Source of the DNA: CAWEYO01 sp963813315
Lineage (GTDB): Bacteria > Pseudomonadota > Alphaproteobacteria > Rhizobiales > Rhizobiaceae
NCBI GenBank assembly: GCA_963813315.1
Contig: CAWEYO010000013.1
Coordinates: 186,001-250,000 of the forward strand
Length of the DNA stretch: 64,000 nt
Reading direction: 5' to 3'
This document shows positions 16,719 to 26,344 of the stretch, piece after piece. Position 1 is the stretch's first letter; every line of letters starts with the position of its first letter. The notes under the pieces were generated by a model. It worked only from the letters and a program-made list of their open reading frames with translations. It was not told the DNA's origin and searched no databases. The position numbers and the translations under genes were made by a program.

Positions 16719-16739
16719 TCGAATACAACTAAAATTCGA
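16719..16739. promoter_or_regulatory. Inverted repeat upstream of ldtR, possible operator
   Basis: TCGAAT then 9 bases then ATTCGA, 65-85 bases upstream of the ldtR ATG in AT-rich DNA. Position and symmetry fit an autoregulatory MarR-family site, but the LdtR consensus was not checked. Confidence 0.3.
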
Positions 16740-16845
16740 CTTAAACGCCAAGGCTAACAGGTGCTTACCGGAGAGAGGTTTCGAAGGATGCTTAACAGAA
16801 GCCTTCCCAAGGTGACTTTGTTAACCACCGTGATCTGGAATGCGA

Positions 16846-17269
16846 TTACTGGTCAGCGGCGCGTTTTTGCAGGTAGATCACGAGCCGGAACGTGGCATAG
16901 AGCAGCGCCACGCAGAAATGCGAGACGACGATCAGCCGCTTGTCGCCGAAAAGCTCCGGAAAACCGAGCATACATCACCGCCTCCAATGCCGCGCAGATG
17001 AACCAGATCACCGGCCCCCAGGATGCGAGCATCCACAGGCCGATCGCGGCGAAAGGGAAGAGCGCAGCAAGCGTGACGCTTGTCACCTGCCAATGAACGG
17101 GCATCAGGTCGAAGCGCCAGGTCGGGCCATCGTGGATGCCGATCAGCCGAATCCAGTACAGCACGCCGAACATCAGGCAATAGGCCGCGATCACCCGGTG
17201 GAACCAATAGAACGTCAGTTCCGCCGTCGACGGTCCAAGCGCGCGCTGTCTGGCAGCTTCGTCGTTCAA
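16846..17269 (-). CDS. DUF6163 membrane protein, frameshifted near 16966
   Basis: Small membrane protein of about 140 residues when repaired. TTG start at 17269 (TTG AAC GAC GAA) overlaps the stop of the preceding gene. Helices: FYWFHRVIAAYCLMFGVLYW, then SVTLAALFPFAAIGLWMLAS and WGPVIWFICAALEAVMYARF. After VMYARF the frame breaks: four T instead of three (CGG TTTT CCG) shift it; the other frame continues PELFGDKRLIVVSHFCVALL and ends at 16846. A homopolymer length error is the likely cause. Function unknown; it sits between the hydratase and ldtR genes. Confidence 0.75.
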
Positions 17270-18317
17270 AGCACCAGCTCCCTCTCCAGCGGCGCGAAAT
17301 ACGCCTCGATGGCAGCGGGATCCACCTCCTCCAGCGTCGCCGGCTTCCATCTGGGAACGGCGCGCTTGTCGATGATGGCGGCACGAATGCCTTCATAGAA
17401 GTCATGGCCGGCCAGCATCCGGTTGAGAATGCGGAAATCCATCCGCATGCACTCCTCGATCGATAGCATCGCACCGGCGTTGATTTGCCTGAAAGCCACG
17501 TTGACGCTTGTCGGCGAGCGTTTGCGCAGCGTCGTGAGCGTAGAGCGAGCGAAATCATTTCCCGCCTCCGCCGCCAGCTCAACGCTCGTCAGCAAGTCGC
17601 TCAGCGTCTCGCGCGAAAAGTGATGCTGGATCGCATGAACCGTTGCGTCGTCGGTTTCGCAGGGCGGCGCGCTGGCCACCTGCTTCAAAGCGCCGTCGGG
17701 CGACCCTGAATCCGCGAGTTCACCGACGAGCGCGTCAATGCTCGCGGCCTCGACCGCGTGCGTAGCCAGGCCGGACCACAGCGCGTCGCCGAAGCGGATG
17801 CGGTCTCCTGTCAGGCCGAGATACATGCCGAAGCTCATCCTGAGCCGGGGCAACAGGTAGCTGGCGCCGACATCCGGAAAAAAGCCGATGCCGACTTCCG
17901 GCATGGCAAACACTGCATTCTCGGTCATCACGCGATGCGAGCCATGCAAGGAGACGCCAACGCCGCCGCCCATGACAATGCCGTCGATCAGCGCGACGTA
18001 GGGTTTCGGATATCCGGCAATCGCCGCGTTCAGCCGGTATTCGTCGGCGAAGAAACTGACCGGCGGCTCGCCTTTCGCCCGGCCTCGTAGATATCGAGAA
18101 GATCACCGCCTGCCGAGAAGGCGCGGCCTTCGCCTTTGATGACGATGAGCGCCACGTCGCGATCGTCTCGCCACACCCAAAGGGCGCGGGCCAGCGCCCT
18201 GACCATGCCATGTGTGACAGCATTAAGCGCATTCGGCCGCATCAGCGTGACGAGGCCCGCCTTGCCCACATGCTCGAACCGGATCTCGTCACCACCGCCA
18301 AAATCCACGCGCGCCAT
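17266..18317 (-). CDS. Enoyl-CoA hydratase family, 3-hydroxyisobutyryl-CoA hydrolase-like, frameshifted near 18081
   Basis: Crotonase-fold enzyme, about 350 residues when repaired. The N-terminal part (18317 to about 18085) has KGEGRAFSAGGDLLDIYEAG, the first oxyanion loop. The rest in another frame has GEPPVSFFADEYRLN, GIVMGGGVGVSLHG and VFAMPEVGIGFFPDVGASYL, the MPE...F.D motif typical of 3-hydroxyisobutyryl-CoA hydrolases (valine breakdown) rather than simple hydratases. One missing base near 18081 (CGA AA- GGC GAG) explains the break. It precedes DUF6163, whose start overlaps its stop. Confidence 0.82.
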
Positions 18318-18339
18318 TCTTCCTCCGCCAAAAGCGAAG

Positions 18340-18400
18340 TGCAGTGCTAACGCATGACCCCCAAAAGTGGAATGAGTTTTTGGGAAGGAGACTGCACGAT
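18340..18400. repeat. Degenerate hairpin repeat upstream of hemB
   Basis: GCATGACCCCCAAAAGTGGA, then GTTTTTGGGAAGGAGACTGC ACGATGC: CCCCAAAA/TTTTTGGG dyad with flanks related to families B and C. It lies in the divergent spacer between the hydratase and hemB. Confidence 0.4.
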
Positions 18401-18490
18401 GCCCTTCCCGTCTGCGTCAATGGCGACGCCGGCCTGGGGCTTGGTCTGCTGGCAGACAGCATGATAGAAACCGCTGTCCGGAGATGTGCC

Positions 18491-19527
18491 ATGAACAGGA
18501 TCAGCCGCGCGAAGCTCGCGGGAACCCGCAGCGTCGACGAAATTACAGCCGGCCGGCGCCTTCGCCGGATGCGAAAGGCCGACTGGTCGCGCCGCCTGGT
18601 GGAAGAGAATCACCTCACCGTCGACGACCTTATCTGGCCGATCTTCATAATCGACGGCGAGGACAGGCGCGAGCCTATCGAGGCCATGCCCGGCGTTTTC
18701 CGCCTCTCGCCCGATCTGGCCGTACGGGAGGCAGAGCGCGCGGCCAGGCTCGGGATCCCGGCGATAGCGACATTTCCCAATGTCGATATTCGACTCCGCA
18801 ACCAGACGGGCTCTCACATTCTCGACGCGGAAAACATCATCAACCGCGTGACCCGCGCGATAAAGGCCGCGGTGCCCGAAATCGGCGTGATTACCGATGC
18901 CGCACTCGATCCCTTCACCAGCCACGGCCATGACGGCATTCTGCGCGACGGCATCATCGTCAATGACGAAACCGTCGAACAGGTCGCGGCGGCCGCAGTA
19001 CTCCAGGCAGCCGCCGGTTCAGACATCATTGCGCCCTCCGATATGATGGACGGGCGCATCGGCGCCATCCGCGACGCTCTCGATGCCAACGGCTTTCAGG
19101 ACGTCGCGATCATGTCCTATGCGACGAAATTCGCCTCCGCCTTCTATGGACCTTACCGCGAAGCGATCGGCACCGGCGGCCTGCTCAAGGGCGACAAGAA
19201 GTCCTACTACCTCGACCCGCCAATTCAGATGAGGCGATCCGCGAGGCCGAACAGGATATTGACGAAGGCGCCGACATGATCATGGTCAAGCCCGGCCTGC
19301 CCTATCTGGACATCATATGGCGTCTGAAGGACGATTTTCAGATGCCAACCTTCGCCTACCAGGTGTCGGGGGAATACTCGATGATCAAGGCAGCCGCCGC
19401 CAATGGCTGGATCGATGGTGAAAAGGCGATGATGGAAAGCCTGCTCGCCTTCAAGCGGGCCGGTTGCGACGGTATTCTTACCTATTTCGCGCCCGAGGTC
19501 GCGGAGTTGCTGAAGAAACAAGCCTGA
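18491..19527 (+). CDS. hemB: Delta-aminolevulinic acid dehydratase, frameshifted near 19218
   Basis: Porphobilinogen synthase: condenses two 5-aminolevulinates in heme synthesis. About 345 residues when repaired. Seen: SHGHDG active-site region in DAALDPFTSHGHDGILRDG, the first Schiff-base lysine in MSYATKFASAFYGPYREA, and the second in MIMVKPGLPYLDIIW. The DAALDPFTSHGHDG segment lacks the zinc cysteines of Zn-type enzymes, so it is probably the Mg-dependent class. One G is missing at CTCGACCCG-CCAATTCAG (near 19218), splitting the frame. ATG at 18491 has GGAG upstream. As hemB is essential, an error in the sequence is likely. Confidence 0.93.
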
Positions 19528-19540
19528 GCGCGTTGCCTCC

Positions 19541-19649
19541 GCTAGTGCATGTCGCCCAAAAGTGCGCAGCGGTTTTGGGATAACGACATGCATAAAGCAA
19601 TAGACTAAAGCGCGTCGCATGAATCCGTTCGCCGCGCCGCGCTTTAGAG
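19541..19649. repeat. Family C two-hairpin repeat, reversed
   Basis: TAGTGCATGTCGCCCAAAAG, then CGGTTTTGGGATAACGACAT GCATAAAGCAATAGACTAAA and GCGCGTCGCATGAATCCG ending in CGCGCTTTAG: reverse orientation of the unit at 1268-1375. It lies between hemB and the RDD gene. Confidence 0.85.
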
Positions 19650-19757
19650 CATTCAGGCATCTCCGGATCGCTCGGCGCGATCTTGATTTCCTTGCCCCGA
19701 TCACCACTTGCTTGGATGGCGGCCAATCTTGCCCGGGGCCGTGCGACAGGATGAGAA

Positions 19758-20228
19758 ATGAACACAAGCGTGCTTGACGACGAAACCATGACGACACGAT
19801 TCGACGATGCCCGCGTGTATGAAGGGGTAAGGACGCGCCGCATGCTGGCGTTCTGCATCGACTACGTGATCGTGTGCCTGTTGCTTGTTCCCTTTGCCAT
19901 TCTTGTTGTCCTGCTCGGCATTTTGACGCTTGGCCTTGGCTGGATGCTGTTCGGCATCCTCGGTCCAGCGGTCTGGCTCTTCTATGTCTGGAGTACGCTC
20001 GGCGGGCAGAAACAGGCGACCCCCGGCATGCGCATCATGAGTCTCCGCCTCGGTCGTCTGGACGGCACGCCGATCGACGGCCCTACCGCCGTCATCCATT
20101 CGGTTCTGTTCTGGGCCGGCAACGTCCTGCTGACGCCGTTGATCCTGCTGGCGACTTTCGTGCTTGACCGCAAGCAGACAGTGCACGATCTGCTGCTCGG
20201 AACAGTCGTCACGCGCAGCGATCGCTGA
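19758..20228 (+). CDS. RDD family membrane protein
   Basis: 156 residues. RDD-type membrane protein of unknown transport role. After a 28-residue cytoplasmic lead comes the family's Arg in RRMLAFCIDYVIVCLLLVP (helix 1 with the Arg-Asp pair), then ILGPAVWLFYVWSTLGGQKQ with the TPGMRIMSLRLG motif and a last helix (VLFWAGNVLLTPLILLATFV) before DRKQTVHDLLLGTVVTR. Single gene upstream of bpt, an arrangement shared by several rhizobia. Confidence 0.9.
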   Translation: MNTSVLDDETMTTRFDDARVYEGVRTRRMLAFCIDYVIVCLLLVPFAILVVLLGILTLGLGWMLFGILGPAVWLFYVWSTLGGQKQATPGMRIMSLRLGRLDGTPIDGPTAVIHSVLFWAGNVLLTPLILLATFVLDRKQTVHDLLLGTVVTRSDR

Positions 20229-20254
20229 ACCCCCTCCGGCATTGTGCAGAATCA

Positions 20255-20310
20255 AGGAAATACAGCGTCCAAAAGATGCACTACGCTGTAGCGTGCAATA
20301 TTTTTGAATC
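20255..20310. repeat. Short family A-related dyad
   Basis: AAATACAGCGTCCAAAAGAT GCACTACGCTGTAGCGTGC: TACAGCG/CGCTGTA arms as in the second hairpin of family A. In the 170-base spacer before bpt; no gene seen. Confidence 0.5.
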
Positions 20311-20398
20311 CATCGGCGCGGTTGGCGCTCATTCTCCTGTTGAATTTTTCGCAACTGCGGCCAAGGTAGTATGACGTGAGGAGCCTAACTGACGTTCG

Positions 20399-21157
20399 AT
20401 GACGCAGCACCCCACTCAGTCGCCACAGTTCTTTCTGACCGCGCCCTCGCCCTGCCCGTATATCGAAGGTCAGTTCGAGCGGAAGGTGTTTACGCACCTG
20501 GTCGGCGACAAGGCGCCTCAACTCAACGATCTTCTGACGCAAGGCGGCTTCCGTCGCTCGCAGAATATTGCCTACAGGCCGGCATGCGAAACCTGTCGCG
20601 CCTGTATTTCGGTGCGCATCCTGGCCGGCGAGTTCAAGCCGACCAGGAACATGAAGCGCGTCATGCAGCACAACAGCGACCTTGTGGGCACCATCCACGA
20701 TGCCGAGCCGAGCACGGAGCAGTATTCGCTCTTTCGCGCTTATCTCGACATGCGGCACCGCAAGGGCGGCATGTCCGACATGACCGTGCTCGACTACGCC
20801 ATGATGGTCGAGGATACCCACGTCAACACGAAGATCATTGAATACCGGAAACGTGGTCCGGACACTTTCATAACCGGCAAAGGCTACGGCGAGCTGATTG
20901 CGGTTGCCCTGACCGACCAGATGTCGGATGGGCTTTCGATGGTCTACTCCTATTTCAATCCCGAGATGGAGGACCGGTCGCTCGGCACCTTTATGATCAT
21001 GGATCACATTGCGCGCGCCCGCGCCGCGGGCCTGCCCCATGTCTATCTCGGCTACTGGGTCAACGGCTCGCGCAAGATGAACTATAAAGTCCGCTTCAGA
21101 CCTCAGGAACATCTGGGTCCCAAGGGCTGGGAACGCTACCAGCACGAAGCCGGCTGA
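20399..21157 (+). CDS. bpt: Aspartate/glutamate leucyltransferase (arginyltransferase family)
   Basis: 252 residues. Transfers Leu from Leu-tRNA to proteins with N-terminal Asp or Glu, making N-degrons for ClpS/ClpAP; bacterial relative of eukaryotic Ate1. The N-terminal domain has the conserved cysteines (SPCPYIEGQFERKVFTHL and PACETCRACISVRILAGEF). The C-terminal GNAT-like domain has YSYFNPEMEDRSLGTFMIMD and YLGYWVNGSRKMNYKVRFRP. Start is ATG 20399; AGGAG lies about 15 bases upstream, rather far. Confidence 0.94.
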   Translation: MTQHPTQSPQFFLTAPSPCPYIEGQFERKVFTHLVGDKAPQLNDLLTQGGFRRSQNIAYRPACETCRACISVRILAGEFKPTRNMKRVMQHNSDLVGTIHDAEPSTEQYSLFRAYLDMRHRKGGMSDMTVLDYAMMVEDTHVNTKIIEYRKRGPDTFITGKGYGELIAVALTDQMSDGLSMVYSYFNPEMEDRSLGTFMIMDHIARARAAGLPHVYLGYWVNGSRKMNYKVRFRPQEHLGPKGWERYQHEAG

Positions 21158-21171
21158 CGGGCGGACGGTGC

Positions 21172-21262
21172 CGGCTTAAGCACGAGCTGCCGTTCTATCT
21201 TTTTGTTTGCGCACGGGATTTACCCGAAACCCGCTTCGCACTTCTCGGTCTGACCCTAATGA
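21172..21262. repeat. Degenerate family B repeat between bpt and EamA gene
   Basis: CGTTCTATCTTTTTGTTTGC, then GGGATTTACCCGAAACCCGC and CTCGGTCTGACCCTAATG: reversed, worn family B copy. The eamA-gene frame stays open through it, which explains the longer upstream reading frame. Confidence 0.55.
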
Positions 21263-21278
21263 CGGCCCGTTCCTGACG

Positions 21279-22184
21279 ATGACTTTTCCTGTTCCCGCGG
21301 CAGATTCGACCCACGCGAAAGGTCTCGCGCTGACCACACTTGGCGGCTTGACGCTGACCGTCGATATTCCGCTGATTCGCCTCGCCGACGGCGACCATTG
21401 GACGATCCTGTTTCTGCGCAGTGCCACCACACTGGTCGCTACGCTGCTGATCTGGCTGGTCTGGCGCGCCATTCGCCGCGACGTGCCTAAACTGGTGCCC
21501 GGCCGTAGCGGGCTTGTTGTCGCCGCGCTCTACGGCCTCGGGTCGATCACTTTCGTTTCCGCCGTATTCAACACGTCAACGGCAAACCTCGTGTTCATCT
21601 TGGCGTTCAATACTATGTTTGCAGCGCTACTCTCGTGGATATTCCTCAAGGAACGTCCGCGACCGATGACGTTTGCAGCTACAGCCGCGATGCTTTTCGG
21701 CGTGCTGATCATCGTCTCTGACGGCATCGGTACGGGCAATTTTCTGGGCGACATGCTGGCGCTTGCGTCCGCCTTCCTGATGGCCGCCGCTATCACGATC
21801 ACCCGCGCCAGCAGAAAGGACATGGGTTTCACCGCACTCATAGCTGTGATTTTGCCTCTCGCTGTGGCTGCCGCCATGGTTCAGAGGAACGGCTACAGCG
21901 TGGACGCACCGTGGTGGATCATCTTCAACGGAGCGGTCGTGATGCCGATCTCGTTCTTCTGCCTCGCGACCGGGCCAAAATACATTTCCGCCCCGGAAGT
22001 GGCGATGTTCTACCTGCTCGAAACAGTCCTGGCGCCGATCTGGGTGTGGATGATCTTTTCGGAAGTGCCAAGCCGCAACAGCATGATAGGCGGAGCCATC
22101 CTCATCGTGGCGCTGCTTGTCCATTCGCTGTGGCAACTAAGCCGGCGCCGTGACGCCGAACAGATTGTGACGCATCCGGCATAG
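21279..22184 (+). CDS. EamA/DMT family transporter
   Basis: 301-residue drug/metabolite-type exporter with ten predicted membrane helices in two EamA halves (about residues 15-140 and 155-290). Typical pieces: ALYGLGSITFVSAVFNTSTA, FNTMFAALLSWIFLKERPRP and APEVAMFYLLETVLAPIWVW, the conserved second-repeat glutamate helix. Start chosen at ATG 21279 (MTFPVPAADST), after the repeat at 21172-21262; the frame is open from 21207 but that part is repeat-derived. Substrate unknown. Confidence 0.88.
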   Translation: MTFPVPAADSTHAKGLALTTLGGLTLTVDIPLIRLADGDHWTILFLRSATTLVATLLIWLVWRAIRRDVPKLVPGRSGLVVAALYGLGSITFVSAVFNTSTANLVFILAFNTMFAALLSWIFLKERPRPMTFAATAAMLFGVLIIVSDGIGTGNFLGDMLALASAFLMAAAITITRASRKDMGFTALIAVILPLAVAAAMVQRNGYSVDAPWWIIFNGAVVMPISFFCLATGPKYISAPEVAMFYLLETVLAPIWVWMIFSEVPSRNSMIGGAILIVALLVHSLWQLSRRRDAEQIVTHPA

Positions 22185-22277
22185 GGTGTGTTGGTATTCA
22201 GGTGATGCCGGCCTGCAAATGGTGGTCTTCTCGGCTTGCGAAAATGGTGATGGAGATTGGCCGTGGCCTCGCCGCTG

Positions 22278-22424
22278 CTCACCCTGCCCCGTGTGGGCCC
22301 GCAAGGGGGGAGATTACTCGCTTCATCGTCTCTACCGCTTCTGCAACGATGTTGATTGGCGAAACCCGACGCGCCGGCCGATCTCCCCCCTTGCGGGGGA
22401 GATGTCCGGCAGGACAGAGGGGGG
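22278..22424. repeat. Family D element, second copy
   Basis: Left arm worn (CACCCTGCCCCGTGTGGGCC CGCAAGGGGGGAGATTACTC), centre CTGCAACGATGTTGATTGGC GAAACCCGACGCGCCGG, right arm intact: ATCTCCCCCCTTGCGGGGGA GATGTCCGGCAGGACAGAGG. The 449-base gap between the EamA gene and parC is filled by this and the half-copy at 22539-22582; no gene seen. Confidence 0.82.
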
Positions 22425-22538
22425 CGCTGTCCCGCCAGCATCTCCACGATGCGGTCGGCCTCATTGTGTTCGGGAACGCGTCATGCGGCATGGCGCACCT
22501 CCACGCCGGCCCTTCGTCGAGGAAAGCGCTCTACGTTG

Positions 22539-22582
22539 CCCCCCTCTGGCCTGCCGGCCATCTCCCCCGCAAGGGGGGAGAT
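22539..22582. repeat. Family D half-element
   Basis: CCCCCTCTGGCCTGCCGGCC ATCTCCCCCGCAAGGGGGGA GAT: a single terminal arm, followed by GGCTGATCGCCAACGCTGCA, a scrap of the element centre. Lies 50 bases from the parC stop. Confidence 0.75.
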
Positions 22583-22633
22583 CAGGCTGATCGCCAACGC
22601 TGCAGGGCTAGCCGACCGCAGCTCTGAAGCCGC

Positions 22634-24953
22634 CTATCCGAATTTCCCCGTCCTCGGGAATCCCTTCGGCACCATACGGCCCGCGGAAGCGCGAGCGCCC
22701 GCCCATTCGAGGAGTTCCGCGCGGCTCCGCGTGAAGACGCGCTCCGCCGAATCCTGCCACGAAAGACCGTTGTCGATGGCGAAAATCTTGATGTCGAGCA
22801 GGCCGCCATCCTTGTATTTCTGAAGCCTGACGCCCTTGCCGCGAACCATTTCGGGGATCTCGGCAAGCGGGAAAACCAGCATTTTCCGGTTCTCGCCGAT
22901 GATCGCCAGATGGTCGCCCGTTACCGGAACGCAACGCTTGGCCTCGTCAGGCGACTTGATGTTCATCACCTGCCTGCCCTTGCGTGTATTGGCCACCACT
23001 TCCGCCTCCGGCACGATGAAGCCATTGGCCTGATGGGAGATAAGCAGCAGCTTGCGGTCCGGATTGTGAACGAACGCCGTCACGATGTCCTGATCGTTCT
23101 CCATGTCCACGATGATGCGGATCGGTTCGCCATGTCCGCGTCCGCCCGGAAGCCGGTCGGCGCCGATCGTGTAGAATTTTCCGCCGGTCGTGAAGATGAA
23201 GAATCTTGTCCGTCGTCTGCGCGGGGAACGCCAGCTTGAGCGAATCCCCTTCCTTGAAGGCGAGCGTCGAAAGGTCGGTCAAGTGGCCTTTCATCGCCCT
23301 AAGCCACCCTTTCTCCGAGACAACGACTGTCACCGGCTCTTTCTCGATCATAGCGTGGTGCATGTCGGCAACGTCATGGTCGGGCGCATCGGCGAAGACG
23401 GTGCGGCGGCTTCCGAGCACGGTTCCCGGGCCGAATTTGTCGCGCAACTGGCGAATTTCCCACGCTATGGTTTGCCATTGCTTGGGATCGGAAGCGAGCA
23501 GCGCCTCGATCTGCTTCTTTTCCGCGCTCAAAGCGTCGAATTCCTTGCGTATCTCGAATTCCTCAAGCTTGCGGAGCGCCCTCAGCCGCATATTGAGGAT
23601 CGCCTCGGCCTGAATGTCCGTCAGCGACCAGCGAGCCATCATGACCTGTTTCGGTTCATCCTCCTCACGGATGATTCTTATCACCTCGTCGAGGTTGAGA
23701 TAGGCGATCAGATAGCCGGCGAGGATTTCGAGCCGCCTCTCGATCTCGGCCAGCCGGTGGCGTGAGCGGCGCATCAGCACGTCCTTGCGATGCGCCAGCC
23801 ACTCCTGAAGCACACGCTTGAGCGAAAGGACGTTGGGCACCTTTCCGCGCGACAGGACATTCATGTTGAGCGGGAAGCGCGTCTCGAGCTCGGTGAGCTT
23901 GAACAGCGATTCCATCAGCAGGCCAGGGTCGACCGTGCGGCTCTTCGGGATCAGAACGAGGCGGATATCCTCCGCGCTTTCATCGCGCACGTCTTCGAGC
24001 AGAGGCAGCTTGCGCGCCGTCAGAAGCTCGGCGATCTTCTCGATAAGCCGGGCCTTCTGCACCTGATAGGGAATTTGTGTGACGACGAGGTTCCAGGTGC
24101 CCCTGCCCTGGTCTTCCTGCGTGCCTACGGCGCGTACCCGGAAGGAGCCGCGACCGGTCTTGTAGGCTTCCACGATCGCGGCCCAATCGTCCACCACGAC
24201 GCCGCCGGTCGGAAAATCGGGTCCCCTCACCTTGCAATTCAGAAGTGCCGCGGGGTCGGTTTTCGCCTCCGCCTCGATCGCGGCCCATTCTTCGGGCGAC
24301 GTCATCAGCTCCTCGAGCAGCGCTTGCGGATGGTCGATGAGATGGAGCGCCGCCGCGCAGAGCTCGGCGGCATTGTGCGGTGGGATCGAGGTCGCCATGC
24401 CGACCGCAATTCCGGAGGATCCATTGGCGAGGATATTCGGAAAGGCACCCGGGAGGACAGCCGGTTCCTCGTCCTCTTCGTTGTAGGTTGGCCGGAAATC
24501 GACGGCATCCTCGGTGATGCCTTCAAGCAGCGAGGTCGCAACCTCGGTCATGCGCGCTTCCGTATAGCGCATGGCCGCAGCGTTGTCCCCGTCGATATTG
24601 CCGAAGTTTCCCTGCCCGTCGACCAGCGGGTAGCGCACGGCGAAGTCCTGAGCGAGCCGAACCAGCGCATCGTAGATTGACTGGTCACCATGCGGATGGA
24701 ACTTGCCCATGACCTCGCCGACGATGCGCGCGCACTTGGCGAAGCCCTGGTCGGGATTGAGCCGCAGGAGTCGCATAGCATGCATGATGCGGCGGTGGAC
24801 TGGCTTCAATCCGTCGCGCACATCGGGCAGTGCCCGGTGCATGATGGTCGACAGCGCATAGGCAAGATAGCGCTCTTCCAGCGCCTTCTTCAGATCAACC
24901 GGTTCAACATAGTCACCGCCGCCAGAGTGCGGCGGATCAAGCCTTTTTCCCAT
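22634..24953 (-). CDS. parC: DNA topoisomerase IV subunit A, frameshifted near 23200
   Basis: Chromosome-decatenating topoisomerase subunit, about 772 residues when repaired. N-terminal breakage domain: YLAYALSTIMHRALPDVRDG LKPVHRR, GKFHPHGDQSIYDALVRLAQ and catalytic Tyr in AAAMRYTEARMTE; then TYNEEDEEPAVLPGAFPNIL. The C-terminal beta-propeller part continues in another frame (MDMENDQDIVTAFVH through GRMVPKGFPRTGKFG, stop TAG at 22634). One extra T near 23200 (ATTCTTCATC for ATTCTCATC, giving KILIFTTGGKFYTIGADRLP) repairs it. ParC is essential, so this is probably a sequence error. Confidence 0.93.
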
Positions 24954-25111
24954 GCTTTTGCGTTAGCCGAGCGGACGATTCGCGGCAAGAGGCATGTGGC
25001 GTGCGTCCCGGACGCCCACAGTATGTCGCGCCTTCGTCATCTTTCGGTTTGCCTTTTGCCGCGAAGTTCGGCCAATGTCGCCGTTTCACGACGCTGTTCA
25101 GGAATTGTCTC

Positions 25112-26308
25112 ATGGTTCTTCATCGTCCTTTGCCGGGGAAGCTTGCTCTCGCGGGACTGCTTCTCATTTCGCAACTTTCCGCAGCCAATGCCGTCGAAGC
25201 CTCCGCGGTCGCTGAACGTCTCAAAACGGTCCTCGCCAATCAGGGCATCAACATCACCTGGTCCGGCGTAACCGAAAGCGGGTCGCAGATCGTGCTTCAA
25301 GACACCGCGCTCAAGCTCGCCGAGACCCCGGACCCCGTGCCGGTCGGCGACGTCAAGCTCGATGGCGTTGCCGAGGAAAACGGAGGCTACCGGATCGGCA
25401 GGGTTGCCCTGCCCGCTTATTCTTTCAATCAGGAAGGCATGAATATCGACATTGCAGGCGCCGAATTCTCGGGGCTGACACTGGCGGCCGAAGGTTCAAG
25501 CGATCCGTTGGCAACGATCATGATGTACGAGAAGGCCAATCTTGCCTCGGTGTTGGTCAAGCGCGGAGACAGGCAGCTTTTCTCGCTAAACAACCTGCAT
25601 GTCGAGGTGACGCCGCCGAAGGACGGCGCGGCGATGGAATTCTCAGGCGCAGCCGAGAAATTCGCGGCCGATCTGACTGCTGTCGAGGACGCCAATGCCA
25701 GGAAGGTGATCGAAGCACTGGGCTATGGAATGCTGGACGGCACCTATGCGATGAAAGGTTCCTGGCAGCTGGGCGATGGCCGGCTGGTTCTCTCGCAGCA
25801 CATTTCGGTCGGAACTGCCGGCACGCTCGGGATGAGCCTTGACCTCGGCGGCTATACGCCGGATTTCGTCAAGGCTCTCCAGGAGATGCAGAAAAAAATG
25901 GCCGAACAGCCCAAAGGCGCTGACAACTCTGCTCAGGGTCTCGCCATGTTGGGGCTGATGCAGCAACTCACATTCCACGATGCTACGGTCCGCTTCGACG
26001 ACAATTCGCTGACCGGCAGGGTTCTCGACTATGTCGCAAGAGAGCAGGGCAAGAAGCCTGCCGACATCGCAAACCAGGCAAAGGCCATCGTGCCGTTCCT
26101 GCTGGCCCAGCTCAACAACCCGGAATTGATGCAGAACGTCACCGAGGCAGTGACGAAATATCTCGATGACCCGCAATCGCTCGAGATCAAGGCCGCACCA
26201 GCACATCCGGTGCCTTTCGCGCTGCTAATGGCCGGCGCCATGGCAACGCCCAAGGATTTGCCGAAGACGCTCGGCGTATCCGTCGTTGCAAATGAGGAGC
26301 CGAAATAG
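25112..26308 (+). CDS. Conserved secreted protein of unknown function
   Basis: 398 residues with a Sec signal peptide (MVLHRPLPGKLALAGLLLIS QLSAANA, cleavage about residue 27). The rest is soluble, rich in short beta strands (FNQEGMNIDIAGAEFSGLTL, TVRFDDNSLTGRVLDYVARE) with a helical segment around residues 260-300. No enzyme motif recognised. It is divergent from parC and convergent with aspS. Start chosen at ATG 25112, preceded by AGGAA; the open frame extends to 25001 without a signal peptide. Confidence 0.75.
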   Translation: MVLHRPLPGKLALAGLLLISQLSAANAVEASAVAERLKTVLANQGINITWSGVTESGSQIVLQDTALKLAETPDPVPVGDVKLDGVAEENGGYRIGRVALPAYSFNQEGMNIDIAGAEFSGLTLAAEGSSDPLATIMMYEKANLASVLVKRGDRQLFSLNNLHVEVTPPKDGAAMEFSGAAEKFAADLTAVEDANARKVIEALGYGMLDGTYAMKGSWQLGDGRLVLSQHISVGTAGTLGMSLDLGGYTPDFVKALQEMQKKMAEQPKGADNSAQGLAMLGLMQQLTFHDATVRFDDNSLTGRVLDYVAREQGKKPADIANQAKAIVPFLLAQLNNPELMQNVTEAVTKYLDDPQSLEIKAAPAHPVPFALLMAGAMATPKDLPKTLGVSVVANEEPK

Positions 26309-26344
26309 GTTCCCGGCGAAGCCCGCAGTCAAACGCCGGCTCGA

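Noticed and set aside
24954..25111. N-terminal extension of the secreted unknown to 25001
   Set aside because: The extension would bury the signal peptide; ATG 25112 has a ribosome site and a clean Sec signal.
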